A stretch of 64,000 bases of DNA from Pseudohalioglobus sediminis (GTDB lineage: Bacteria > Pseudomonadota > Gammaproteobacteria > Pseudomonadales > Halieaceae): contig NZ_VTUX01000002.1 in NCBI RefSeq assembly GCF_008370495.1, positions 372,001-436,000 on the forward strand, in the 5' to 3' direction. The notes beneath the pieces are model-generated. The model searched no databases and was not told where the DNA came from. It saw only the letters and a program-made list of their open reading frames with translations. Within the stretch, counting starts at the first letter, position 1; every line of letters starts with the position of its first letter. Both the position numbers and the translations under genes were made by a program. Below are positions 1-10,632 of this stretch, in pieces.

Positions 1-62
1 CCCCATCCATTTCCACTACTATTGGTACTCGACCCACATTCAGGCACCCCGCGAGGCTTTTC

Positions 63-1091
63 GTGCTGTTTATAAAGCGAATAGAAATCCTGACCTTGGC
101 ACTGTTGCTGCTCAGCCCCGGCGCCCTGGCCAGTCGCAAGACGGACATCATCAATATGTACAACGGCGACAGGATCACCGGGGAGATCGTCACCCTGTAC
201 GGCGGTATACTTAAAGTGAAAACGGATGCCATGGGGACCCTGAACATCGAGTGGCCGGAAGTGGCCTCCTTGACCAGCGAGTACCACTATGAACTGCGGC
301 TGAGCAACGGCGAGCGGCTCTACGGCTCGTTTGACGAGAGCGCCCGCCCCGGCCAGATCGACCTGGTCACCCTGTTCGGAAAACAAGACATCGAATGGCT
401 GGAGGTGGTGGAAATCCGGGCGATAGAGGACGACTTTCTCGAGCGACTCGACCTGTATCTATCCACTACCTTCTCTTACACCCGGGCCAGCAATATCGGC
501 CAGGTTTCCCTCAACACCGACATCAGCTACGAGAACGAGGACTCGCGCAATCGCCTGACCGGGCGCACCGATATTGTGGACTCCAACGAGGAACGCAGCC
601 AGAGCACGCGCTTCGATGTCAGCCGCGCCACCTGGCGCGGTGATCGCGCCGACGCCTTCCGCGCGCTCTTTGCCAACTACGAGGATAACGACGAGCTCGG
701 GCTCAACCGGCGGATTGGCGTGGGCGCCGGGATCGGCCGTTACTTCGTGGACACACACAGAAGCCGGTTGAATGGCGTTGCCGGACTGCAGCTTATCAGC
801 GAACGTTTCGCTGGCGAGGAAGACAACCAGGACGTGGAACTGATCCTGACCACGTCTTTTGCAACCTGGAAATTCACCACACCGGAACTGGATATCGACC
901 TCAGTTTCAGCCTGTACCCCAGCCTGACCGATTCCGGCCGCGTGCGCAGCGACGGTAACCTGCGCATCCGCTGGGAACTGGTCAGCGACCTGTACTGGGA
1001 CATCACCGCCTGGGTGACCACAGACAACCAGGCGGAGAACGACAATACGGTTGACTACGCGATCACCACTGGCGTGGGCTGGACTTACTGA
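63..1091 (+). CDS. DUF481-family outer-membrane protein
   Basis: The 342-residue product has an N-terminal signal peptide (hydrophobic residues about 9-20, likely cleavage after an Ala-Leu-Ala near residue 23). A region of about 110 residues follows with repeated small beta motifs (NGDRITGEI, NGERLYGSF). The C-terminal 220 residues consist of alternating polar/aromatic strands ending in Gly-Trp-Thr-Tyr, as in a small beta-barrel. This is the layout of DUF481 (YdiY-like, salt-induced) proteins, whose function is not established. The start is GTG at 63, chosen because it gives the signal peptide. The gene converges with the MscS-type gene on the other strand, leaving only 16 bases between them. 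Family assignment is good; any role is inference. Confidence 0.75.
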   Translation: MLFIKRIEILTLALLLLSPGALASRKTDIINMYNGDRITGEIVTLYGGILKVKTDAMGTLNIEWPEVASLTSEYHYELRLSNGERLYGSFDESARPGQIDLVTLFGKQDIEWLEVVEIRAIEDDFLERLDLYLSTTFSYTRASNIGQVSLNTDISYENEDSRNRLTGRTDIVDSNEERSQSTRFDVSRATWRGDRADAFRALFANYEDNDELGLNRRIGVGAGIGRYFVDTHRSRLNGVAGLQLISERFAGEEDNQDVELILTTSFATWKFTTPELDIDLSFSLYPSLTDSGRVRSDGNLRIRWELVSDLYWDITAWVTTDNQAENDNTVDYAITTGVGWTY

Positions 1092-1107
1092 TGATCCTGA
1101 ACCGGCG

Positions 1108-2787
1108 TCAGGCGTCTTCGCGGTAGACATGCACATCGCGCTGCGGGAACGGTATGGAAACCCCTTCCCTGTCGAAGCGCATTTTGACTTCTCGGGTGAT
1201 GTCCCAGTATACGTCCCAGTAGTCCTCTGTTTTCACCCAGGGCCTGACCACGAAATTGACCGAGGAATCGGCCAGCTCATGCACCTTGATCATGGTCTCG
1301 GGTTTCTCCAGCACCTTGTCATGCCCGGTCACCACGTCCTGCAGTATCTGCTCAGCGGTGGGGATATCGTCGCCATAACCGATACCAAACACCAGGTCTA
1401 CGCGACGCACTTTCTGCGCGGTCACGTTCTTGATGACATCGCCCCATATCTTGCTGTTGGGCACCACCAGTGTCTGGTTGTCGAATGTGGTAATGGTTGT
1501 CGAGACCAGGCTCATCTTTTTCACCAGGCCTGACGCGCCGGCGACCTCGACGTAGTCGTCCACATCGTAAGGTCTGTAGGCGAGAATCATGCCTCCCGCA
1601 GCGAAGTTGGACAGCGTATCCTGCAGCGCGAAACCCACCACAAAGCCGGCGACACCGAGACCGGCGAGCATGGGCCCGAGGGAAATCCCGACCTGTGCCA
1701 GGCCAATCAGAATACCTACCACCATCACCACGCTACCGCAGACAGACACCAGCACCTCCTTCAGCAAGGTGGATATATCCGTCCCCGGTCGCTCACATGC
1801 AGACCTGACGGCTCGCTTCACCAACCTGGCGAGAGCGCGGAATACCAGTACAATTACGGCAAAGAGCAGCAGGTTCAGCAGGAAATCCGGTGCATTTGCC
1901 GCCAGTGACTCCTTAAGTGCTGTCCAGCTGTCATCGAGCAGGCTGCCCAGTGCCCCGGTTTCCAGGGTGGCGATCGACAGGCCCTGGCCCTGTTCAAGCA
2001 GTACCGCACGGTACGCGACCGGGTCGTCCCCGAGCCGTTCCAGCAGGCCGACCGTGCTTTCCAGATTGCCCATATCGATTGACTGGGCGCGAAGCAGTTC
2101 GTCCACGGCAGCGTTCAGGTCGGTATTATCCGCGGCGTCTGACTTGCGTTGCTGAAGTATTTTCAGTGCCGCGCCATTGGCATCGATACGACCCGCCAGT
2201 GTTTCTGCCTGCTGGTAGAGCTGCGGCAGCAGGCGCTCGCGCAGGCCCGTCTCCGACTGCCCAAGTTTCTGTCGATACTCCACCAGGTCCATCAGGGCTT
2301 CATAGTAGCGGAACCACGATGACTGCAGGCTCTGCAGGTGTGCCTCGGTGGCGATCTGTGCCGCACCGCTCTGCTCCGCATACGCCGTCCGCAGGCTCTC
2401 TATGCGCTTTTCCAATTCCTCGATGCGCCGCAACAGGACTTCCTCTCCCGCCTGCAGGTATGCGGCCAGGCTCGCCGCAACTGACTCCCTGCCGGGGTCA
2501 TCTTCAGGCAACTGGGTCACCGCGGATACCAGCTTGCCCATATCCTTCACCAGGTGCAGGTTGCGCTGATCCCGCCGGTATACCAGCGCCTCACGATCAA
2601 GCGCGCCGGCAGCTGCAATCTGTGCATCAAGCCGGCCCAACTCCTGTATATCTCTCTCGATTGCCTCGGTCATCCCGGGTATGGCGGCCTCGCGGCCTGG
2701 CTCAGGCTCATTTGCCAGCACCGGGATGGCAAGGCAGCTCAAGACGAAGAAAACCGGCACAACAAACAAGCGGGGAAGAACGGGCAC
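1108..2787 (-). CDS. MscS-family mechanosensitive ion channel with periplasmic N-terminal coiled coil
   Basis: The 559-residue protein has a signal peptide ending around residue 25. An alpha-helical, coiled-coil-rich periplasmic region follows to about residue 290, then three membrane helices, and then the MscS core. The pore-lining helix is Ala/Gly rich (LGVAGFVVGFALQDTLSNF) and is followed by the beta-domain signature ending in VPNSKIWGDVIKN. Proteins of this family open under membrane tension to release solutes during hypo-osmotic shock. The extra N-terminal region makes it longer than E. coli MscS (286 residues), closer to the MscM/YnaI-type expanded channels. The start is GTG. It is divergent from the ion-channel gene at 2914 with a 126-base gap that must hold both promoters. 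Confidence 0.85.
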   Translation of the reverse strand: MPVLPRLFVVPVFFVLSCLAIPVLANEPEPGREAAIPGMTEAIERDIQELGRLDAQIAAAGALDREALVYRRDQRNLHLVKDMGKLVSAVTQLPEDDPGRESVAASLAAYLQAGEEVLLRRIEELEKRIESLRTAYAEQSGAAQIATEAHLQSLQSSWFRYYEALMDLVEYRQKLGQSETGLRERLLPQLYQQAETLAGRIDANGAALKILQQRKSDAADNTDLNAAVDELLRAQSIDMGNLESTVGLLERLGDDPVAYRAVLLEQGQGLSIATLETGALGSLLDDSWTALKESLAANAPDFLLNLLLFAVIVLVFRALARLVKRAVRSACERPGTDISTLLKEVLVSVCGSVVMVVGILIGLAQVGISLGPMLAGLGVAGFVVGFALQDTLSNFAAGGMILAYRPYDVDDYVEVAGASGLVKKMSLVSTTITTFDNQTLVVPNSKIWGDVIKNVTAQKVRRVDLVFGIGYGDDIPTAEQILQDVVTGHDKVLEKPETMIKVHELADSSVNFVVRPWVKTEDYWDVYWDITREVKMRFDREGVSIPFPQRDVHVYREDA

Positions 2788-2913
2788 AGTGAAAATCCGG
2801 ACTGGGAAGTTGCCACGATTCTAAGGGATTTCATCAACGATGGCACCAAAAGGCGAGGCGACGCCGTGCTAGACTTTATCGCCATCACAGCATCGCAAAG
2901 AGAGGGAACGGGC

Positions 2914-3585
2914 ATGGGTAGGCGAGTCCACGAGGAGAACAATTTTATCTTTTTCACCCTGGCGCTCCTGCTCCTCCTGCTGACCAGCGCCATCGTCGCT
3001 TCAGTTGCTGACGGCCGGGGAATGATGGTGGTTGAGGGCGTTATCCTGGTCACCCAGGTCGTCGCTTACATGAGCCTGCATTTCGGCAGGCGGTGGCGTG
3101 TATTTGTCGTGGTAACGCTGCTGCTGATCGCGCTGGCAAACAGCGTACATCGCGCCACGGACTGGCCGGGAGCCGCGCCGATCACCTTGACCCTGACCCT
3201 GGCATTTTTCGTCGGTGTCGCCTTTATGGTGGCGAGACGGGTACTGTTCCCGGGGCACGTCAACGCCAACATTGTGGTCGGCGCACTGGCAATCTACATG
3301 CTCCTGGGCCTGATCTGGGCCACACTGTACCTGCTGGTACTTGAAGTGTTCCCGCAGGCCATCAACGGCATGGAGCACATCTACTGGGCGGACAATTTCT
3401 CCAATGCGCTGTATTTCAGTTACATCACCATGACTTCGGTCGGTTACGGTGAGATCACCCCTGCCATGCCTATTAGCCGAACACTGGCCTATCTGCAGGC
3501 GATGATAGGCTCTTTCTACATGGCGGTTGTGGTCGCCAGTCTGGTCGGCGCGCACCGGCTATGGCGAAAGTCGGGGCCTGACTAG
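2914..3585 (+). CDS. Two-pore-domain-style potassium/ion channel (Ion_trans_2)
   Basis: The ATG at 2914 follows an AGAGGGAAC ribosome-binding site and gives 223 residues; the longer open frame upstream overlaps the divergent gene and is rejected. Several hydrophobic helices occupy residues 10-150. A pore loop follows with the potassium selectivity filter Ser-Val-Gly-Tyr-Gly (residues 175-179) and then a last membrane helix. No cytoplasmic regulatory (RCK/TrkA) domain is present. The protein resembles small bacterial channels with an Ion_trans_2 pore. Ion specificity is inferred from the GYG filter. The MscS-type channel lies back to back with it, which suggests a shared part in osmotic or ionic homeostasis. 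Confidence 0.8.
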   Translation: MGRRVHEENNFIFFTLALLLLLLTSAIVASVADGRGMMVVEGVILVTQVVAYMSLHFGRRWRVFVVVTLLLIALANSVHRATDWPGAAPITLTLTLAFFVGVAFMVARRVLFPGHVNANIVVGALAIYMLLGLIWATLYLLVLEVFPQAINGMEHIYWADNFSNALYFSYITMTSVGYGEITPAMPISRTLAYLQAMIGSFYMAVVVASLVGAHRLWRKSGPD

Positions 3586-3781
3586 AGCCATGGCATGAAT
3601 AGTTGGCCGATGCGAGATTTTCCTGACCCGGAGGCCCGGCCTGCCTTTACTCCGGGCTCGAGGCAACTGATATTGTTGCGCGTACGGCCGGCGATATGAC
3701 CGACCCAATAGACATAAAAAATGAACGGACAATATGGGAACCAACGTCCCCATGGATGTTCGTCCGCAAGTGAGGTGCCCG

Positions 3782-6103
3782 ATGCAACAGACTGTTTCCT
3801 TTCGCAAGACAATACTCGCCACTGCCCTGGCAGCTGCGACCGCGCCCTCGCTAGCGCAGCAGCTCGCGTTGGAGGAGGTTATTGTCACTGCCACCAAGCG
3901 TGCCGCGACGGTGCAGGATATCGCCGCCACGGTGAACGTGGTAACCGGTGAAGACGTGGACCGCTTCAGTGCCTTTACCTTCAGTGACCTGGAAGACCAG
4001 ACCGCTGGATTATCATTGGGCACGCCAAATGCGCGCACCTCTACCCTCGCCCTGCGTGGTGTCTCGGTGGACCCTGAATCGGGCGCGGCGGCTACCGTTG
4101 ATACCTACTGGAACGACATGGTGATCGCCGCCGATGTCGCCTTCAGTGAACTGTATGACCTGGAACGTGTAGAGGTCCTGCGCGGGCCGCAGGGAACCCT
4201 GCAGGCGCGCACCTCCCCCGGTGGCGCGATCAACATCATTACCCGCAAACCCGACCTGACCGAAGCCAGCGGCTATGTGCAACTGACTGCGGGCGATGCC
4301 GACGTGCTCAACGGCCAGGTCGCCTGGGGCGGGCCCATCGTGGAAAACGTATTTGGCCTGCGGGTCGCGGCAGTCTACGACGAGGATGATATCGGGGGCG
4401 CAGAGAACGCCGTCACCGGCACCGATGCGAACCGCGATGCCACTTCGGCGCGCTTGAGCGGCCTGTGGCAGATCACCGACGACTTGTCCGCAGACTTCGC
4501 TTACCAGTATTTTGATCGTGACTACGAAAGCCCCGCCGCGGTTGCCGGGGTCGACAAGCTCGGGGAAAGGCCCTCCCTGAAGCCGGCGGACCGCACCGCA
4601 CTGGGCAGGACAGACAACCCCGGTGACTTTTCCTTCGATCTTTACAACCTCACGCTGAACTGGGCCATCGGTGAAAACCTGGAGGTCACGTCAATCACCT
4701 CCTACTACACCACTGACAAGGAAAATAACGAACAGCGCGACCGCGCCGCCTACTTCGAGGACCCGCAGGCGAATTCCACACAAACCTCGGTCACCGAATA
4801 CGAGGACCTGATGCAGGAAGTGCGCCTGGCTTCCCTGAACAATGATTTCTGGGACTGGATGCTCGGTGTTTACTACCAGGATCGCAAAACCGACACTACC
4901 TTCTTCACCAATACACCGGTCGCGGCTCTGGGGGCAGTAATCAGCCTGGGTTCGAACGGCGAGATTCCAGTGGCCTCCAAGCAGTGGAGCGTGTTTACTG
5001 CCAACAGCCTGTTCCTGACCGATGACTTGACCCTCGAGTTTGGCCTGCGTTACACCGACTATGAGAATTCGCGCCGCGCTGACCTGTTCTACGGTGGCCT
5101 CACCTACGTTGCCGAGGGCTCCAACCCCACAGGCGTGTCGATCATTGATGCGGGAGCCGGCTCACGTTTCCCCTACGAGGCCATCCCGGAAGATGAGGTC
5201 GACAGTGACGAGAACGCGGTGACCGGCTCCCTGACCCTGCGCTGGGACTGGACCGACGACACGGCGCTGTACACCAACTACAACCGCGGTTACCGCCCCA
5301 GTGGTATATCCATCAACCCGGACCCGAACCTGCGCCTGTTCCCGGATTTCCCCAATGACGTCAAGCACGACGAGGAAACCAGCGATTCCATTGAACTGGG
5401 CTTCAAGAGCCGGCTAATGGACGGGCAGGCGTCGCTGAACGGCGCGCTCTACTACCAGAAATATGACGGCTACCTCGGCTTCGTGCGCAGCCTGCAACTG
5501 GCTGACCCGGATACGGGTAACGTGCAGGCGGAATTGCCCGGCGGCATTATCTACAACGGCGATGCTGTGGTCTGGGGTGCCGAGTTGGAGGGCCAGCTCC
5601 GGCTCACGGAAACCTGGATAATGGGTGGTGCCCTGTCTTACGTGAACGCGACCTGGGACGGTGCTGAAGCACCCTGCAACGAACGCGAACCCGGCGAAGT
5701 GTTTGGCACCTGTGACGTGGATGGGGACAATATCGGTGGCGAGCCAGAGTGGTCTGCGAGCCTCAATACGGAGTACTACTTCCCGCTGCAGTCCACTGAA
5801 ATTTACCTTCGCGGCCTGTACAAGTACACGGGCGAACGGGACAACACTGACGCTTCCGCCGGCATTGGCGAGGTACTGGACGAATTTGAGGCCTATCACC
5901 TGCTCAACGGTTACGTCGGCTGGCGCAGCAGTGAGCAGACCTGGGATGTGTCGCTATGGGCGAAAAACCTGCTGGATGAAGACGAAATCATCTACCAGCG
6001 CGGCCCGGACCAGTTCGATATCGCGATCTCCGGTGGGTCCTACACCCAGCCCAATGTGCTGGCCGAGCGTTCTTACGGCATCACCGCACGCTACAACTTC
6101 TAG
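3782..6103 (+). CDS. TonB-dependent outer-membrane receptor
   Basis: The ATG at 3782 follows GTGAGGTG and encodes a signal peptide ending Ser-Leu-Ala-Gln; the total is 773 residues. After cleavage comes a TonB-box-like segment (LEEVIVTATKR). Next is a plug domain with the typical VEVLRGPQGTL and GGAINIITRKP motifs (residues about 130-165). A 22-strand-type barrel follows and ends in a C-terminal Phe (ITARYNF), the outer-membrane insertion signal. Such receptors import siderophores, vitamins or oligosaccharides using TonB/ExbBD energy. The substrate cannot be read from the sequence; similar receptors are expanded in marine gammaproteobacteria. No ECF sigma/anti-sigma pair or transporter lies next to it, so substrate inference from context is not possible. 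Confidence 0.9.
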   Translation: MQQTVSFRKTILATALAAATAPSLAQQLALEEVIVTATKRAATVQDIAATVNVVTGEDVDRFSAFTFSDLEDQTAGLSLGTPNARTSTLALRGVSVDPESGAAATVDTYWNDMVIAADVAFSELYDLERVEVLRGPQGTLQARTSPGGAINIITRKPDLTEASGYVQLTAGDADVLNGQVAWGGPIVENVFGLRVAAVYDEDDIGGAENAVTGTDANRDATSARLSGLWQITDDLSADFAYQYFDRDYESPAAVAGVDKLGERPSLKPADRTALGRTDNPGDFSFDLYNLTLNWAIGENLEVTSITSYYTTDKENNEQRDRAAYFEDPQANSTQTSVTEYEDLMQEVRLASLNNDFWDWMLGVYYQDRKTDTTFFTNTPVAALGAVISLGSNGEIPVASKQWSVFTANSLFLTDDLTLEFGLRYTDYENSRRADLFYGGLTYVAEGSNPTGVSIIDAGAGSRFPYEAIPEDEVDSDENAVTGSLTLRWDWTDDTALYTNYNRGYRPSGISINPDPNLRLFPDFPNDVKHDEETSDSIELGFKSRLMDGQASLNGALYYQKYDGYLGFVRSLQLADPDTGNVQAELPGGIIYNGDAVVWGAELEGQLRLTETWIMGGALSYVNATWDGAEAPCNEREPGEVFGTCDVDGDNIGGEPEWSASLNTEYYFPLQSTEIYLRGLYKYTGERDNTDASAGIGEVLDEFEAYHLLNGYVGWRSSEQTWDVSLWAKNLLDEDEIIYQRGPDQFDIAISGGSYTQPNVLAERSYGITARYNF

Positions 6104-6248
6104 GGTATCGCCAGGCCGGAGGGGCGGCTGACGCCGTCCCTTCGCGCGCGGCGGGCAATCGACGCCGCCTTCCTGCCAGCGTTCGCGCAACGATGCAGCC
6201 GCAATGAACCTGGCAAACAACAATCGAAGCCACAGCCGCTGAGCCCGC

Positions 6249-7256
6249 CTAGCGAATAGTGGAAATGCCCACCGCGTCACGAACCGAGCGCATCAGCGGC
6301 GCGCTGTATTCGCGCGCGCGCTCGGCGCCCTTTTGCAGCTCGTTTTCAATATACCCGGGATCTTCCATCAGCTGGTCGTAACGCTCACGCGCCTCCGCCA
6401 ACTCACTGTTCACCAGTTCGAACAGCTGTTTCTTGGCTTCGCCCCAGGCTATGCCATTGGCGAATTCCTCGCGCATACGCGCGGTCTCGCTCTCGTCGGC
6501 AAAGGCGGCCCACATCTGGAACACGGTGGAGGTATCCGGGTCCTTGGGCTCACCGGGTTCAAGCAGATTGGTCTTGATCTTGTTGATGTGCTTGCGCAAG
6601 GGCTTTTCGGCGAGGAACAACGGTATGGTGTTGTTATAGCTCTTGGACATCTTGCGGCCATCGAGCCCCTGCAGCACAGCGACGCTGTCATCCACCACCG
6701 CCTCCGGCAGGGTAAAGACATCGCGGAAGTTATGGTTGAAGCGCGCCGCGATATCCCTTGCCATCTCCACGTGCTGTATCTGGTCACGCCCGACGGGAAT
6801 ACGATGTGCATTGAACATGAGTATGTCGGCCGCCATCAGCACCGGGTAGCTGAACAGGCCCATGGTGATCGCGTGATCGGGGTCCTCTCCAGCCTCTTCA
6901 TTGGCCTGCACGGCAGCTTTGTAGGCATGCGCGCGATTCATCAGCCCCTTGGCCGCGTTGCAGTTCAGGATCCAGGTCAGTTCCGGGATCTCCGGAATAT
7001 CGGACTGCCGGTAAAACAGCGCCTTGTCAGTATCCAGGCCTAACGCCAGCCACGTTGCCGCGATTTCCTTGGTCGACTGCCGCACCATGTCGGGGTCATG
7101 GCACTTGATCAGCGCATGGTAGTCGGCGAGGAAGAAAAATGAATCCAGTGTCTCATCGCGAGAAGCCGCAATTGCCGGGCGGATAGCGCCCACGTAATTA
7201 CCCAGGTGCGGTGTGCCTGTGGTGGTGATCCCGGTGAGTACCCGTTGCTTTGCCAT
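6249..7256 (-). CDS. trpS: Tryptophanyl-tRNA synthetase
   Basis: This class I aminoacyl-tRNA synthetase charges tRNA-Trp. The 335-residue product shows the HIGH-type motif as [11 protein letters not shown] near the N-terminus and the KMSKS loop as [10 protein letters not shown] near residue 195. The ATG at 7256 is preferred over an upstream in-frame codon at 7292 because it puts the family-typical start (MAKQRVLTG) first; the length then matches bacterial TrpS (about 330-340 residues). It is the last gene of a minus-strand run with the glycosyltransferase, apeB and the dehydrogenase gene, 46 bases behind the glycosyltransferase stop. Confidence 0.95.
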   Translation of the reverse strand: MAKQRVLTGITTTGTPHLGNYVGAIRPAIAASRDETLDSFFFLADYHALIKCHDPDMVRQSTKEIAATWLALGLDTDKALFYRQSDIPEIPELTWILNCNAAKGLMNRAHAYKAAVQANEEAGEDPDHAITMGLFSYPVLMAADILMFNAHRIPVGRDQIQHVEMARDIAARFNHNFRDVFTLPEAVVDDSVAVLQGLDGRKMSKSYNNTIPLFLAEKPLRKHINKIKTNLLEPGEPKDPDTSTVFQMWAAFADESETARMREEFANGIAWGEAKKQLFELVNSELAEARERYDQLMEDPGYIENELQKGAERAREYSAPLMRSVRDAVGISTIR

Positions 7257-7302
7257 AGTGTTTTTTCTGGTCTGGGAAAAGCCGCCAATCATACCAGCTT
7301 GG

Positions 7303-8406
7303 CTAGCGGTTGCTATCCTGCAGGGCGCGGATCGTGCGTTCGTATCTGCCAGACAGCACCTGCGGAAAATATGCGGACAGGTCCGGTGGCGGTGGCAGCG
7401 CCTTTCCGAAAGCGCAGATCAGCTCGGCAGCGGCAGCAGCCTCGCTGGCCGGCGTTTGTGGACTGGATGGATAACGATACAGCGGGTCATAGATTTCGCG
7501 GTAGACCAGGCGGTCGGGCACCACCGGGACGCAGCCGCATTGCACTGCCCGCATCAGCGCCAGGCCCTGGAACTCGTGCAGGGCCGTGGACAACGCCACA
7601 TTGGCCCACTGCATCAGTTCGGTATAGCGGGCCTCGCTGTCGACGTAACCGAACTGCACCAGTCGGTGGGAGAATTCTCGCTCGATCTCTGCGAACACTG
7701 GCGGCGAGCGCCTGAATTGCTGTCCGGTCACCGCGACCTCGAAGTCCTCCTGTGCCGCTTCGAGATTGTGCAGAATCCGCAGCAGCCCCTCGCCGCCCTT
7801 GTCGTGTTCGAAGCGGGCGCTCCACAACAGGCGTATTCCTGCACGCCGGTCAGGCGTGGCAGCGCCCTGCCCCGCGCGCGGTTCGGCCGGCATCAGCGGC
7901 ACCGGCAATATGCATGACTTGTCACGCAGTGACGTCACCACTCCCGCTGGCACCCGATCCGGTAAGCGCGCCAGCAGTGCGTCACAGCCATCCAGGAACG
8001 TGTCGCGATTGAACCGCGAATTAAAGGCGATGGTATCCGCAGCCAGCGCGCCATACAGACTCACCATCTGCGCTTCCAGCAGGCTGTGCTGCTGTTTGTC
8101 CTGCGGATAGGCGAACTGGTTTTCGTGAAAATACAGCAGCGCCGGGATCTCCCCCAGGGCGGGCACCAGCCCGCGCAGCGTGGCCAGGTCGGACATCGAG
8201 GTAGCGATCAACAGATCATGGGGCGCCTGCAACAGTTCGCGCTCGGCGATACTCCAGTACAGCGGGTTACCCCGCACCCGCCAACTGAAGTAGCGTGGCG
8301 GTAATTCCAGCACGGTCCACGACCAGCGGGGGAACATCTGCTGCAGGGCTGCCTGCCAGTAGCGGTGGCTCTGTGCGGCGTAGGCTGACAGCAGCAATAC
8401 CCGCAT
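7303..8406 (-). CDS. Glycosyltransferase of the queuosine-tRNA mannosyltransferase type (DUF3524 plus GT-B domain)
   Basis: The 367-residue protein opens with [17 protein letters not shown], followed by [17 protein letters not shown]. Both stretches are hallmarks of the DUF3524 N-terminal domain of tRNA-queuosine alpha-mannosyltransferase (QTMAN/GTDC1-like) proteins. The C-terminal half is a group-1 GT-B fold with the nucleotide-sugar region [19 protein letters not shown]. The family modifies queuosine at tRNA position 34, which is well described in animals; the bacterial activity is inferred by homology. The ATG at 8406 gives the canonical N-terminus; the longer open frame overlaps apeB. It is 7 bases downstream of apeB and upstream of trpS, a tRNA-related neighbour. 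Confidence 0.75.
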   Translation of the reverse strand: MRVLLLSAYAAQSHRYWQAALQQMFPRWSWTVLELPPRYFSWRVRGNPLYWSIAERELLQAPHDLLIATSMSDLATLRGLVPALGEIPALLYFHENQFAYPQDKQQHSLLEAQMVSLYGALAADTIAFNSRFNRDTFLDGCDALLARLPDRVPAGVVTSLRDKSCILPVPLMPAEPRAGQGAATPDRRAGIRLLWSARFEHDKGGEGLLRILHNLEAAQEDFEVAVTGQQFRRSPPVFAEIEREFSHRLVQFGYVDSEARYTELMQWANVALSTALHEFQGLALMRAVQCGCVPVVPDRLVYREIYDPLYRYPSSPQTPASEAAAAAELICAFGKALPPPPDLSAYFPQVLSGRYERTIRALQDSNR

Positions 8407-8413
8407 CCGCTGC

Positions 8414-9724
8414 TCAGGCCGCGCCGAGATTGCCCGGGTAATTGTAGAATCGTGCCAGCAGGCGGGCCAGATCATGCGCATCGGCACTACCGGCGAGTTC
8501 ACGCACCGAATGCATGGCGAAGGTGGGCACACCGATATCCAGCGTCTTGACCCCTACCTCACCCGCCGTGATCGGCCCGATGGTGCTGCCGCAGGCCATA
8601 TCCGTGCGCACTACAAAGGACTGCAGCGATACCCCCTCCTCTGCGGCCAACATACGAAACAGACCGCTGGTCTCGCTGTTCGAGGCGTAGCGCTGATTGG
8701 CATTGATTTTCAGCACCGGCCCACGATTGAGCAATGGACCGTGGTTGGCGTCGTGGCGGTCGGCATAGTTGGGGTGAATGCCGTGGGCATTGTCTGCGGA
8801 CACCATCATGGAGCGTTCGGTCAACGCCGCATATCCGGTCTGGCTGTTTGCAATGCGCTTCAGCGTGGCAGACAGGAACGGGCCGTTGGCGCCAGCGGCG
8901 GACAGGGAGCCCACTTCTTCATGATCATTGCACACCAGCAGGACACTTGTGGCGCCGTCCCAGCGCTGCAAAGCCTGCAACCCGGTATAACAGCTCAACA
9001 GGTTGTCCAGGCGCGCAGCGGCGACAAAATCGCCGCGCAAACCGACCACGGCCGGACGCTGGGTATCGTACAGGCACAGCTCGTAATCCAGCACCCTGTC
9101 TGCAGCACACCCGGGATGCTCCTCGCACAGCCGCTCCAGTAGCAGCTGGCGGAAGTCCAGCACTTCCTCACCCTGCAACTGGCACAGCAGCGGCACGATG
9201 TCTTTCTGGGGATTGATCGAGCGGCTTTTGTTGGCCTCGCGATCAAGGTGTATCGCCAGGCTGGGAATAACGGCAATCGGGTCGCGAAAATCGATCAGCG
9301 CGGTACGCAGCACGCCGTCCCGACACTGGTAACTGAGGCGACCGGCAATGGACAGGTCGCGATCGTACCAGGGGTTGAGTAAGGCGCCGCCATATACTTC
9401 CACGCCCAATTGCATATAGCCCTGTTGGCGCACTTCGGGCACTGGCTTCACCATCAGGCAGGGGCTGTCAGTGTGTGCGCCCACCATGCGCATACCTCGT
9501 TCCGGCGCTGCATCCCGGCCCATGCCAAAGGCGATCAGCGAACTGCCATTGCGGGTGAGATAGTAGCGGCCGCCGGGCTCCAGTGCCCACTCGGCGTCCT
9601 CGTGCAGTCGTTGGTAACCCGATGCGTCCAGGCGCTGCACCATCTCTGACACGGCGTGGAAAGGCGTGGTAGCGCGACTTATGAACTCACACAGGCCCTG
9701 GTTGAACTGTTCGCGTTCTGACAT
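8414..9724 (-). CDS. apeB: M18-family aminopeptidase
   Basis: The 436-residue product is a cytosolic dinuclear-zinc aminopeptidase of the aspartyl aminopeptidase family. It shows the family blocks [13 protein letters not shown] (first zinc His/Asp), CNDHEEVGS (catalytic Glu and metal ligand), [10 protein letters not shown] and the C-terminal FAMHSVREL (metal His). The ATG at 9724 overlaps the previous gene's stop by one base (TGATG), which indicates translational coupling; a GTG one codon earlier is an alternative start. The length agrees with bacterial ApeB (about 430 residues). Confidence 0.93.
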   Translation of the reverse strand: MSEREQFNQGLCEFISRATTPFHAVSEMVQRLDASGYQRLHEDAEWALEPGGRYYLTRNGSSLIAFGMGRDAAPERGMRMVGAHTDSPCLMVKPVPEVRQQGYMQLGVEVYGGALLNPWYDRDLSIAGRLSYQCRDGVLRTALIDFRDPIAVIPSLAIHLDREANKSRSINPQKDIVPLLCQLQGEEVLDFRQLLLERLCEEHPGCAADRVLDYELCLYDTQRPAVVGLRGDFVAAARLDNLLSCYTGLQALQRWDGATSVLLVCNDHEEVGSLSAAGANGPFLSATLKRIANSQTGYAALTERSMMVSADNAHGIHPNYADRHDANHGPLLNRGPVLKINANQRYASNSETSGLFRMLAAEEGVSLQSFVVRTDMACGSTIGPITAGEVGVKTLDIGVPTFAMHSVRELAGSADAHDLARLLARFYNYPGNLGAA

Positions 9725-10617
9725 CACTCATTTCCCTCTGCGGCATGGCCGCCCATGGACCGCATGCGGGCGAACAGGCTGGATGTGTCCCAGCGCCCTC
9801 CACCCATCGACTGCACATCGGCATAGTAGGTATCCACCAGTTCAGTCACCGGCAGGGACAATTGCAGTTCTTCTGCCTGTTCCAGCACCATGCCAAGGTC
9901 CTTGCGCATCCAGTCAACGGCGAAGCCGTGATCGTATTCCCCGGCCAGCATGGTCTGGTAGCGATTTACCATCTGCCAGGACTGGGCCGCACCCTGTGAA
10001 ATCACCTCGATCACCGCAGCCGTGTCCAGCCCGGCACGCTCGGAGAACTCCAGGCCCTCGGCCAGGCCCTGCACGATTCCTGCGATACAGATCTGGTTGA
10101 CCATCTTGGCCAATTGTCCACTGCCAGCGGGACCCAGCAGACGTACACAACGTGCGTAGGATTCCAGGACGGGCTGCACTCGCGTAAACACGTCTGCATC
10201 TCCGCCTACCATGATGGTCAGGGCGCCGTTTTCGGCGCCGGCCTGGCCACCCGATACCGGCGCGTCGAGAAAGCCCAGCCCCTGCGCCCGCGTGGTTTCT
10301 GCCAACTCACGAGCCAAACCAGCCGATGCGGTGGTGTGATCGACAACCACTCCGCCGGCACGCATACCGGCAATAACGCCGTCGTCGCCCAGCATCACAC
10401 TGCGCACGTCGTCGTCATTGCCCACGCAAAGGCAAACAATATCCGCAGCACTCGCGGCCTGTCCCGGGGTGCTCGCACGGGCACCACCGTATTCTTCAAC
10501 CCAACTTGCCGCCTTGTCGGCGCTGCGGTTGTAGACCGTGACCTCGTGACCGGCGCGTTGTAAATGTCCCGCCATGGGATATCCCATCACGCCAAGCCCG
10601 ATGAAAGCCAGTTTCAT
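9724..10617 (-). CDS. NAD(P)-dependent oxidoreductase of the 3-hydroxyisobutyrate dehydrogenase family
   Basis: The 297-residue protein begins with the Rossmann motif [14 protein letters not shown]. It carries the family substrate-binding signature [14 protein letters not shown] (about residues 117-130) and the catalytic-Lys segment [10 protein letters not shown]. The family includes 3-hydroxyisobutyrate dehydrogenase, tartronate semialdehyde reductase and related beta-hydroxyacid dehydrogenases. The exact substrate cannot be assigned. No valine-degradation or glyoxylate genes are adjacent, so context does not settle it. It is co-transcribed with apeB (one-base overlap) and lies 15 bases behind uppP. 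Confidence 0.85.
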   Translation of the reverse strand: MKLAFIGLGVMGYPMAGHLQRAGHEVTVYNRSADKAASWVEEYGGARASTPGQAASAADIVCLCVGNDDDVRSVMLGDDGVIAGMRAGGVVVDHTTASAGLARELAETTRAQGLGFLDAPVSGGQAGAENGALTIMVGGDADVFTRVQPVLESYARCVRLLGPAGSGQLAKMVNQICIAGIVQGLAEGLEFSERAGLDTAAVIEVISQGAAQSWQMVNRYQTMLAGEYDHGFAVDWMRKDLGMVLEQAEELQLSLPVTELVDTYYADVQSMGGGRWDTSSLFARMRSMGGHAAEGNE

Positions 10618-10632
10618 TGCATCACTCCCTGT

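Noticed and set aside
3627-3656. A CCCGGAG/CTCCGGG inverted repeat after the ion-channel gene
   Set aside because: The 16-base loop and the lack of a U run make it a poor terminator candidate.
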